DNA of 6,439 nucleotides from Syntrophales bacterium (GTDB lineage Bacteria; Desulfobacterota; Syntrophia; Syntrophales; UBA2210): the NCBI GenBank assembly GCA_030655735.1, contig JAUSPK010000219.1:1-6439 (forward strand), written 5' to 3'. Both the position numbers and the translations under genes were made by a program. The stretch's first letter is position 1. Each line of letters starts with the position of its first letter. The notes below the pieces were generated by a model, which made no database searches, was not told where the DNA came from, and saw only the letters and a list, made by a program, of their open reading frames with translations. Shown piece after piece: positions 1 through 5,889 of this stretch.

Positions 1-126
1 AGCCCCTGCCAGGACGGGCAGGAGGATCACAAGGGAGATCCAGACAAACACCTTCCGTGTCATCCATCGCTTCTTTTTCTTCTTGTGCTCCGTACTGCCG
101 GGTGGTTTTTGTTCATTATCCATCAT
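1..126 (-). CDS. Unidentified lysine-rich, membrane-anchored protein, N-terminal 42 residues only
   Basis: An open reading frame starts at ATG 126-124 (or the adjacent ATG 123-121) and runs off the left edge, so only 42 residues are visible. The start overlaps the tatC stop as ATGA, which points to translational coupling in one transcript. A purine-rich stretch (GAGAAAAAAGA) just upstream could serve as ribosome binding site. The protein begins with a hydrophilic segment containing a run of five lysines and an arginine (residues 15-20). A hydrophobic stretch follows at about residues 25-42 (VFVWISLVILL...). This positive-inside arrangement fits a type II signal anchor with the rest of the protein in the periplasm, though an uncleaved export signal is also possible. 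I do not recognise the family. Single-anchor envelope proteins of the AsmA/TamB type or periplasmic hydrolases start this way, but nothing visible chooses between them. Confidence 0.75.
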   Translation of the reverse strand, partial: MMDNEQKPPGSTEHKKKKKRWMTRKVFVWISLVILLPVLAGA

Positions 127-902
127 TCTTTTTTCTCAGCTTCCGTATCATTTTTGTCGTCGCCTTCCCTGGTGGCGCGTTTTTTCTCCCCTGCCTTTAC
201 CACCCAGATACTGATTTCATACAGGAGCATCAGCGGCACGGCCATCAGCACCTGCGTCACAACATCCGGAGGAGTAAAGATGGCGGCGACAACGAATACC
301 AGGAGGATCGCGTATTTTCTCTTTTTTTTCAGGATCTCTGAATTTACCATCCCTATCTTCGCCAGAAAAAACATAAAGATGGGGAGCTCAAAGATAACCC
401 CGAACGCGATAAGGAGCTTCATGGAAAAAGAGAGGTACTCCTTCAAGGAAAGCATGGGGCGTATAAAATCATTCCCGAAACCAACAAAGAATTTAAACCC
501 GAATGGGAAGACAATATAATACGCGAAGAGGGATCCTCCCAGAAAGAATATGGTGGAAAAGATGACGAAGGGTGCCACCGGTTTCTTTTCGGATGCATAG
601 AGACCCGGTGACACAAATTTCCATATCTGATAGAGGATGTAGGGACTGACAAGAAAAATAGACGCCAGAAAGGATACCTTGAGATAGGTAAAGAATGCCT
701 CGGGGAGACTGGTGAATATCATGGAGCTGCCTTCGGGAAGTACGGCGGCGAGGGGACGCGTCAAGGCCCAGAACAGCTTTTCCTTGAAGAGATAGCATAC
801 AACGAAGCCGGCGCCGAGCGCAATCAGCACACGCGTCAGCCTGGACTTCAATTCTTCCAGGTGGAGCGTAAAGGGCATCTTTTCATCTGTCTGATCGGTC
901 AT
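123..902 (-). CDS. tatC: Sec-independent (twin-arginine) protein translocase subunit TatC
   Basis: TatC is the polytopic inner-membrane receptor that recognises the twin-arginine signal peptide and, with TatA/B, exports folded proteins. The 259-residue protein has the family length and six predicted membrane segments (about 23-40, 71-92, 112-134, 158-181, 197-209, 213-235). The functional residues known from E. coli TatC are all present with a constant offset of two: E17 in HLEEL, F96 and E105 around SPGL, E172 in FELP and D213 in the TPPD motif. The cytoplasmic C-terminal tail (about 238-259) is highly charged. The start at 902 is the only plausible one, because an in-frame TAG lies five codons upstream; its Shine-Dalgarno sequence is weak. 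The gene lies 192 bp downstream of tatA on the same strand, a wide gap for a tat operon. Its stop overlaps the start of the next gene by 4 nt. Confidence 0.97.
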   Translation of the reverse strand: MTDQTDEKMPFTLHLEELKSRLTRVLIALGAGFVVCYLFKEKLFWALTRPLAAVLPEGSSMIFTSLPEAFFTYLKVSFLASIFLVSPYILYQIWKFVSPGLYASEKKPVAPFVIFSTIFFLGGSLFAYYIVFPFGFKFFVGFGNDFIRPMLSLKEYLSFSMKLLIAFGVIFELPIFMFFLAKIGMVNSEILKKKRKYAILLVFVVAAIFTPPDVVTQVLMAVPLMLLYEISIWVVKAGEKKRATREGDDKNDTEAEKKE

Positions 903-964
903 AATTTTTGGCTCACACTATCGTCTCATGGCTGACATCTTGTCTCGTCGGAGCAAACTGGGGT

Positions 965-993
965 ATTCTTGACAAAAACAATAAAAAAGTCAA
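965..993 (-). promoter_or_regulatory. Possible sigma70 promoter for tatC
   Basis: On the minus strand a -35 element TTGACT (993-988, five of six consensus) is separated by 17 bp from AAGAAT (970-965, four of six). The spacer is A/T-rich. Transcription would start near 958, giving a leader of about 56 nt before the tatC ATG. It sits in the 192-bp tatA-tatC spacer and would allow tatC expression independent of tatA. The match is only moderate, and tatC may instead be read from the stronger tatA promoter. The rest of the spacer (903-964 and 994-1094) shows no gene or strong terminator. Confidence 0.35.
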
Positions 994-1094
994 CCTCTTT
1001 TAGGCTCCGGGGAATCAATCATGAATGCAGCGAAAGGGTGGCAGGTGATTATGTGCGTTCATCGGAATAAAGGAAAATCTGAAATCACCGCTGA

Positions 1095-1382
1095 TTAGTC
1101 CGAATTCTTATCTACAGGTTCCGGGGTCTCTTCCTTCACCTTCGGACCACTATCTTCAGTCTCTTCCTTCTTTTTCCCATAGAGGACCGAATCCTTGAAA
1201 TCACCCGCTTCATCTTTGATCTGTTCTACGTTGAGGCTTTCCTTCACATCATCGGTGGCACGGCGGAATTCCGCAAGACCCTTGCCGAGAGATTTTGCCA
1301 CGTCAGGCAGTTTCTTCGGCCCGATAACAAGCAGGGCAACAATAAGTATAATTATCAATTCCGGCATTCCAATGCCAAACAT
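1095..1382 (-). CDS. tatA: Twin-arginine translocase subunit TatA (TatA/TatB family)
   Basis: This is the pore-forming or accessory single-span subunit of the Tat translocase in the inner membrane. From ATG 1382 it encodes 95 residues. They comprise a short periplasmic N-terminus (MFGIGMPE), one membrane helix (about 8-20), the GPKKLP hinge (21-26), an amphipathic helix (about 27-50, SLGKGLAEFRRA), and a charged, disordered tail rich in K, E and D. An upstream in-frame ATG at 1415 would add 11 residues, but it overlaps the -10 element of the promoter and so should not be transcribed. The family also normally begins at MFGIG, and GGTGA (1391-1387) precedes ATG 1382. Glu at position 8 and Pro in the hinge are TatB-like, whereas the overall short architecture is TatA-like. 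Databases may call it either, and no second TatA/B gene is in the window. It is followed on the same strand by tatC. Confidence 0.93.
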   Translation of the reverse strand: MFGIGMPELIIILIVALLVIGPKKLPDVAKSLGKGLAEFRRATDDVKESLNVEQIKDEAGDFKDSVLYGKKKEETEDSGPKVKEETPEPVDKNSD

Positions 1383-1386
1383 ACTA

Positions 1387-1391
1387 TCACC
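1387..1391 (-). promoter_or_regulatory. Ribosome binding site of tatA that fixes the start
   Basis: GGTGA on the minus strand lies 4 nt before ATG 1382. It supports the shorter, family-consistent TatA start over the ATG at 1415. The spacing is slightly short, so the evidence is supportive and not decisive alone. Confidence 0.5.
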
Positions 1392-1415
1392 ATATTCCCT
1401 TAAAACTTCGGTCAT

Positions 1416-1443
1416 AGTATATTACTGCCTGAATCTTTGTCAA
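1416..1443 (-). promoter_or_regulatory. Sigma70-type promoter for tatA(C)
   Basis: A perfect -35 hexamer TTGACA (1443-1438) is followed after 16 bp by TATACT (1421-1416, five of six matches to TATAAT). The predicted transcription start is near 1409, leaving a leader of about 27 nt before the tatA ATG at 1382. This is the best promoter match in the window. It lies in the divergent region between tatA and gatC, about 100 bp from the gatC start. No operator-like palindrome is obvious around it, so expression is probably constitutive. Confidence 0.7.
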
Positions 1444-1527
1444 TCTGAAATCGGATCTACATGTTTGCAACTCGCATGGTTCTGTGATAGGAAAATCAAC
1501 TCATTTATGAGGGGAAACCCACCAATC

Positions 1528-1534
1528 GGAAGGG
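1528..1534 (+). promoter_or_regulatory. Ribosome binding site of gatC that fixes the start
   Basis: GGAAGGG lies 8 nt before ATG 1543. An in-frame ATG at 1507 would add 12 residues but has no comparable purine-rich site upstream, and GatC proteins normally begin close to the MKIT residues found at 1543. Confidence 0.65.
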
Positions 1535-1542
1535 ATGACGCG

Positions 1543-1830
1543 ATGAAGATAACAACGCAGGAAGTGGGATATGTTGCCCACCTTGCCCGCCTTGATCTCA
1601 GTGAGGATGAAAAGGGAACCCTCACCTCACAACTCAACAATATACTAATGTATATGGACATATTGAATGGGGTGGATACTGAGGGAATCCAGCCTATGAC
1701 GCACGCCATCTCTCTGGGCAATGTCTTCAGGAATGATACGGAAGAAAAATCCATCGGGGTGGAGATGGCGCTTGCCAACGCCCCGGAGGGGGAGATGGGG
1801 TTCTTCGGCGTTCCCAAGATCATAGAATAA
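1543..1830 (+). CDS. gatC: Asp-tRNA(Asn)/Glu-tRNA(Gln) amidotransferase subunit C (GatC)
   Basis: GatC is the small structural subunit that wraps around the GatA-GatB interface and stabilises the amidotransferase in the cytoplasm. The 95-residue product has the usual family length. It shows the N-terminal helix motif VAHLARLDLSEDE (11-23), the middle motif with PMTHAISLGNVFRND (51-65), and a C-terminal end in VPKIIE, all typical of GatC. The start is supported by the GGAAGGG site. It is the first gene of the plus-strand unit. It is separated from gatA by 78 nt, unlike the overlapping gatA/gatB and gatB/mtnA junctions. No convincing promoter for it was found in 1416-1542, although transcription must begin there or upstream. 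Confidence 0.96.
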   Translation: MKITTQEVGYVAHLARLDLSEDEKGTLTSQLNNILMYMDILNGVDTEGIQPMTHAISLGNVFRNDTEEKSIGVEMALANAPEGEMGFFGVPKIIE

Positions 1831-1867
1831 CCATGGGGCGGTCCTCGTGGGCTGCGTCCTGTTTTGA

Positions 1868-1881
1868 GGGAATCTTTTCCC
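1868..1881 (+). other. Small hairpin in the gatC-gatA gap
   Basis: GGGAA (1868-1872) and TTCCC (1877-1881) are perfect inverted repeats around a TCTT loop, giving a 5-bp stem in the 78-nt gap before gatA. No U-run follows, so it is not an intrinsic terminator. It could influence mRNA stability or access to the gatA start region, but a stem this short may also be chance. Confidence 0.35.
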
Positions 1882-1908
1882 GGATTGAGGCTGGATCAGA
1901 AAAAAGGC

Positions 1909-3366
1909 ATGGAACTAAATCGGTTAACCATTCACGAACTGCAGGAACGACTCAGAGATGGGACCATTACATCCGTTGAAATCACCGAGTCTGTGTACCG
2001 GAGGATAGCGTCCGTAGAAGATCGGGTGCACGCATATATCACCCTGACACAGGAGGCTGCCACCGAGCAGGCCCGCGCGGCGGACAGGCGGATACAGGAG
2101 GGAGCCGGGGGGGCGCTGACCGGCATACCTATAGCCCTCAAGGATGTCCTTAGCACACAAGGCGTCAGGACAACCTGCGGATCGCGCACCCTTGAAAACT
2201 TCATCCCCCCCTATGACGCCACGGTAGTCAAAAAACTGAAGGACGCCGGTGCGGTGTTTGTGGGAAAGACTAATATGGACGAGTTCGCCATGGGGTCCTC
2301 AACCGAGACCTCCCGGTTCGGAATCACAAAGAACCCATGGGACTTGGAGCGTATACCCGGAGGGTCCAGCGGTGGTTCAGCCGCCGCGGTCGCTGCCGAC
2401 GAATGCATCGCCTCTCTGGGGACCGACACAGGCGGCTCCATCAGACAGCCCGCGGCCCTGTGCGGGGTTGTGGGTCTGAAACCCACCTACGGCAGGGTCT
2501 CGCGCTTCGGCCTGGTGGCATTTGCCTCCTCCCTGGACCAGATAGGGCCCATCACCAAAGATGTGGAAGACTGTGCCATTATGATGAACGCAATCTGCGG
2601 CCACGACCCACAGGACTCCACCTCCGTCCCCACGGAGGTCCCCGATTACAGGACCTGTCTCTCCAGGGACATCGAGGGGTGGACCATCGGCATCCCCAAG
2701 GAGTACTTCGTCGAAGGAGTCGACCCGGAAATCAGGGCCTCCATAGATACAGCCATCAAAACCCTGGAGGGGCTCGGCGCCCGGTGCCTTGACATATCGC
2801 TCCCCCATACCGAGTACTGCATCGCGACTTACTATATAATAGCGCCTTCAGAGGCCAGCTCGAACCTGGCCCGGTACGACGGGGTCAGATACGGATTCAG
2901 GGCGCCGGATGGAGAGAATCTTCTGGATATGTACAAAAAGACCCGATCATCCGGATTCGGGGCGGAGGTCAAGAGGAGGATCATGATAGGAACCTATTCC
3001 CTCTCTTCCGGATATTACGATGCCTACTACAAAAAGGCATCGCAGGTACGGGCCCTGATCAGAGATGACTTCGACCGTGCGTTCACGAAGTGCGATGTGA
3101 TCCTGACCCCCGCGACACCGACCCCGGCATTCAGGATCGGGGAAAAGATGGACGATCCCCTGCAGATGTACCTCTACGACATCTTCACCCTCTCGGCAAA
3201 TCTGGCGGGGGTGCCGGGGATCTCCGTCCCCTGCGGCTATACGAAGGGCGGCCTCCCCCTGGGAGTTCAATTCATGGCGGGCCATTTTCAGGAGGAAAAG
3301 CTGCTGCAGATAGCCTCAGCATACGAGAAAAATTCAGACAAAGAGAAGAGGACACCCGATCTATAA
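1909..3366 (+). CDS. gatA: Asp-tRNA(Asn)/Glu-tRNA(Gln) amidotransferase subunit A (GatA)
   Basis: GatA is the glutaminase subunit. It releases ammonia from glutamine, which is channelled to GatB to amidate Glu-tRNA(Gln) or Asp-tRNA(Asn). The 485-residue protein has full family length and a complete amidase-signature domain. The Ser-cisSer-Lys triad is visible as K78 (ALKDV), S153 (GGSSGGS) and S177 (GTDTGGSIRQPAA). The C-terminal part includes the conserved TPATPTPAF and GLPLGVQ regions. The start at ATG 1909 gives the standard MELNRLTIHEL N-terminus. In-frame TTG codons at 1864 and 1884 could extend it by 15 or 8 residues but are not family-like. The Shine-Dalgarno before 1909 is poor (AAAAAAGG with only 1 nt spacing), so translation may depend on readthrough of ribosomes from gatC or on an atypical site. 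The stop TAATG overlaps the gatB start by one base. Confidence 0.98.
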   Translation: MELNRLTIHELQERLRDGTITSVEITESVYRRIASVEDRVHAYITLTQEAATEQARAADRRIQEGAGGALTGIPIALKDVLSTQGVRTTCGSRTLENFIPPYDATVVKKLKDAGAVFVGKTNMDEFAMGSSTETSRFGITKNPWDLERIPGGSSGGSAAAVAADECIASLGTDTGGSIRQPAALCGVVGLKPTYGRVSRFGLVAFASSLDQIGPITKDVEDCAIMMNAICGHDPQDSTSVPTEVPDYRTCLSRDIEGWTIGIPKEYFVEGVDPEIRASIDTAIKTLEGLGARCLDISLPHTEYCIATYYIIAPSEASSNLARYDGVRYGFRAPDGENLLDMYKKTRSSGFGAEVKRRIMIGTYSLSSGYYDAYYKKASQVRALIRDDFDRAFTKCDVILTPATPTPAFRIGEKMDDPLQMYLYDIFTLSANLAGVPGISVPCGYTKGGLPLGVQFMAGHFQEEKLLQIASAYEKNSDKEKRTPDL

Positions 3367-4799
3367 TGACGTATGAAACGGTTATAGGGCTTGAGGTACA
3401 CGCCCAGCTTCTTACCAAAACCAAGATATTCTGCGGGTGCTCGACCCGGTTTGGCCAGGAGCCGAACAGCAACACCTGCCCCATCTGTCTCGGGATGCCC
3501 GGCACCCTCCCGGTCCTGAACAAAAAGGTCGTGGAGTACGCGATGAGGATGGCCCATGCAACACATTGCAGGATAAACCGGACAAGCACCTGGGCGCGGA
3601 AAAATTACTTCTACCCCGACCTGCCGAAGGGCTATCAGATCACACAGTTTGACCACCCCCTCGCGGAGGCCGGATACGTCGACATCGAAACAGGCGGGGT
3701 GAAGAAGAGAATCGGCATTACCCGCATACATATGGAGGAGGACGCGGGCAAGTCCATACATGATGATCTGAGCGGTTCCAGCTACGTTGACCTGAACAGG
3801 GCGGCGGTCCCCCTGATAGAGATCGTTAGTGAACCGGACATGCGAGCCCCGGAGGAGGCGGCCCAGTATCTTCGAAGGCTGCACGAGATCCTGGTCTATC
3901 TTGAGATATGCGACGGCAATATGGAGGAGGGGAGTTTCCGCTGTGACGCCAACATCTCGCTGAGGCCGGAGGGGCAGGAGGCCTTTGGAATCAGATCAGA
4001 ACTCAAGAACATGAATTCCTTTAACAATGTACAGCACGCCCTCGAATATGAGATACTGAGGCAGCGGGCCATTCTGGAGAGAGGGGACCAGGTCGTCCAG
4101 GAGACACGCCTGTGGGACGCATCACAGGGGCTTACCCATTCGATGAGGGGGAAGGAAGAGGCGCACGACTATCGGTATTTCCCTGAACCCGATCTCGTTC
4201 CCATCGTTATATCCGATGCGTGGGAAGAAGAGATCAGGGCTGCCCTCCCCGAGCTTCCCATGGAGAAGAGGGCGCGGTTCATCAATAAATACGGCATCCC
4301 ACCCTACGATGCGGGGGTTCTGACGGCAAGCCGCGCGTTGGCCGATTATTACGAAGAGGTGGTACGGCTCTGCGAAAGGCCGAAGATCGCGAGCAACTGG
4401 GTCATGGGCGATCTTCTGGCATATCTGAACGAAGCAAAGCTGGAGATAGGAGAAAGCCCGGTACTCCCCGCGGCCCTGGCTCAGCTGATCGGCATCATAG
4501 GAGATGGAACGATCAGCGGAAAGATTGCCAAGGAGGTCTTCGAGGGGATGTGGCAATCGGGGAAACAGCCGAAGGAGATCGTGGAAGAAAAGGGGCTCGT
4601 TCAGATCACCGACACCGGCGAACTGGAAAAGATCGTGGAAGGGGTTCTGGATGCCCACCAGAAGCAGCTGGAGCAGTACAGGGCGGGCAAGGATCAGCTG
4701 TTCGGCTTCTTCGTTGGGCAAACGATGAAGGCCACCGGCGGCAAGGCAAACCCCGAGATCGTCAACGAACTGCTGAAGAAGAAACTCTCGATGTCATGA
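3366..4799 (+). CDS. gatB: Asp-tRNA(Asn)/Glu-tRNA(Gln) amidotransferase subunit B (GatB)
   Basis: GatB binds the misacylated tRNA, activates its side-chain carboxylate with ATP and transfers ammonia supplied by GatA. The 477-residue product has the usual length. It begins with the classic MTYETVIGLEVHAQL (E10), followed by a probable zinc-binding four-cysteine set C23, C25, C38 and C41 (FCGC...TCPIC). Further GatB marks are HMEEDAGK (122-129), the RCDANISLRP signature (192-201) and DYRYFPEPDL (268-277). A helical YqeY-like tail domain that contacts tRNA covers about residues 330-477. An upstream extension of the reading frame inside gatA is a shadow. The ATG at 3366 is used because it overlaps the gatA stop (TAATG) and matches the family N-terminus. 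Whether the enzyme serves Gln, Asn or both depends on GlnRS and AsnRS genes outside the window. Confidence 0.98.
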   Translation: MTYETVIGLEVHAQLLTKTKIFCGCSTRFGQEPNSNTCPICLGMPGTLPVLNKKVVEYAMRMAHATHCRINRTSTWARKNYFYPDLPKGYQITQFDHPLAEAGYVDIETGGVKKRIGITRIHMEEDAGKSIHDDLSGSSYVDLNRAAVPLIEIVSEPDMRAPEEAAQYLRRLHEILVYLEICDGNMEEGSFRCDANISLRPEGQEAFGIRSELKNMNSFNNVQHALEYEILRQRAILERGDQVVQETRLWDASQGLTHSMRGKEEAHDYRYFPEPDLVPIVISDAWEEEIRAALPELPMEKRARFINKYGIPPYDAGVLTASRALADYYEEVVRLCERPKIASNWVMGDLLAYLNEAKLEIGESPVLPAALAQLIGIIGDGTISGKIAKEVFEGMWQSGKQPKEIVEEKGLVQITDTGELEKIVEGVLDAHQKQLEQYRAGKDQLFGFFVGQTMKATGGKANPEIVNELLKKKLSMS

Positions 4800-5875
4800 T
4801 CAAGACCATATCCTGGAATGAGGGCGCCGTGGTGATGATCGACCAGCGGGCCCTCCCGCACGAGGAACGATATATCACCTGCCGGACATATCAGGATGTT
4901 ATAGCTGCCATCAATACCATGGCCATACGGGGCGCGCCCGCCGTGGGGATAGCGGCCGCGATGGGGATAGCCCTCGGCACACTGAATGCACCCGAAGGGC
5001 AGATAGAGACAGATTTCTACCGGATCTGCGAGGACTTCGCCCGCACCCGCCCCACCGCCGTCAATCTGTTCTGGGCCATCGACCGAATGAAGACCCGTTT
5101 CGAGGGGGAGCTTGTCTCTGCACCCCATGTTGAAGCGGAGGAAATAAAAAAGGCCCTGACAGAAGAGGCACTGCGGATACTGGAAGAGGACATCGAGGCA
5201 AACCGGCAGATGGGAGCCCATGGAAAAGACCTGATACAGGACGGAGATACCATCCTGACACACTGCAATGCCGGGGCGCTCGCAACCGGCGGCTATGGAA
5301 CGGCGCTGGGCGTCATTCGGGCCGCCCATGAAGAGGGAAAGAGGATCCATGTCCTGGTGGACGAAACCAGGCCCCTCCTCCAGGGGGCGAGGCTGACCGC
5401 GTGGGAGATGCACAGGGAAGGCATCGGCGCCACGCTCATAACCGACAGCATGGCGGGTTCTCTCATGCAGAGGGGGATGGTCAATCTCGTTCTCGTGGGG
5501 GCGGACCGCATCGCGGCCAACGGCGATACAGCCAACAAGATCGGGACGTACAGCCTTGCCGTTCTTGCAAAAGAAAACAGGGTCCCCCTGTACGTGGCGG
5601 CCCCGCTTTCTACCATAGACCGTCGGACGCGCACCGGCAGGGAAATCCCCATCGAAGAGAGGAGCGAGGACGAGGTGCTCGGATTCCACGGCACACGGAT
5701 CGCACCGCAGGGTTTCCATGCATGCAATCCCGCCTTCGATGTAACCCCGAAAAAATACATCACCGCTATCATCACGGAAAAGGGAATTATTACGAAACCG
5801 TTCGGCAGAAAGATCAAAGGCATCTTCGGGGACTCTGCTGGATATCGACCACGGTCCGGACCGAAAACCTCATAG
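4796..5875 (+). CDS. mtnA: S-methyl-5-thioribose-1-phosphate isomerase (MtnA)
   Basis: MtnA converts 5-methylthioribose-1-phosphate to 5-methylthioribulose-1-phosphate in methylthioadenosine salvage. The 359-residue protein has the family length and motifs in order: IRGAPAVGIAAA (44-55), RPTAVNLFWA (85-94), LTHCNAGALAT with presumed catalytic C157, LVDETRPLLQGARLTAWEM (187-205), ITDSMAG (215-221), VGADRIAANGDTANKIGTY with presumed catalytic D237, and FHACNPAFDVTP (307-318). These separate it from the related eIF2B subunits. The ATG at 4796 overlaps the gatB TGA by 4 nt, suggesting translational coupling. The last 15 or so residues (GDSAGYRPRSGPKTS) are polar and look like a lineage-specific tail. 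No mtnK, mtnP or mtnB-D gene lies in the window, so the fate of the product here is unknown. Confidence 0.97.
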   Translation: MIKTISWNEGAVVMIDQRALPHEERYITCRTYQDVIAAINTMAIRGAPAVGIAAAMGIALGTLNAPEGQIETDFYRICEDFARTRPTAVNLFWAIDRMKTRFEGELVSAPHVEAEEIKKALTEEALRILEEDIEANRQMGAHGKDLIQDGDTILTHCNAGALATGGYGTALGVIRAAHEEGKRIHVLVDETRPLLQGARLTAWEMHREGIGATLITDSMAGSLMQRGMVNLVLVGADRIAANGDTANKIGTYSLAVLAKENRVPLYVAAPLSTIDRRTRTGREIPIEERSEDEVLGFHGTRIAPQGFHACNPAFDVTPKKYITAIITEKGIITKPFGRKIKGIFGDSAGYRPRSGPKTS

Positions 5876-5889
5876 AACCCGGAACACAC

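Noticed and set aside
57..519. Plus-strand frames opposite tatC
   Set aside because: They are antisense to conserved TatC membrane segments and rich in F and S, as expected from reversed hydrophobic codons.
1044..1089. 7-bp inverted repeat GGTGATT/AATCACC with a 32-nt loop just after tatA
   Set aside because: A perfect 7-mer pair is expected about once by chance in a spacer of this size, and the loop is long. It is not a convincing terminator or operator.
1083..1096. AATCA-CCGC-TGATT stem overlapping the tatA stop as a possible terminator
   Set aside because: The stem has only 5 A/T-rich base pairs with no clean U-run after it on the minus strand, so it is too weak to call.
1465..1493. TTGCAA-N17-TAGGAA as a gatC promoter on the plus strand
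   Set aside because: The -10 hexamer matches consensus at only three positions. A promoter is expected here, but this one is not distinguishable from background.
1833..1979. 48-codon plus-strand frame starting at the ATG just after gatC
   Set aside because: It has no ribosome binding site, runs into gatA in another frame and its residues show no protein-like pattern.
4694..5719. 341-codon minus-strand frame opposite mtnA
   Set aside because: It is antisense to a clearly conserved mtnA. Its composition is that of a GC-rich shadow frame, and there is no recognisable domain.
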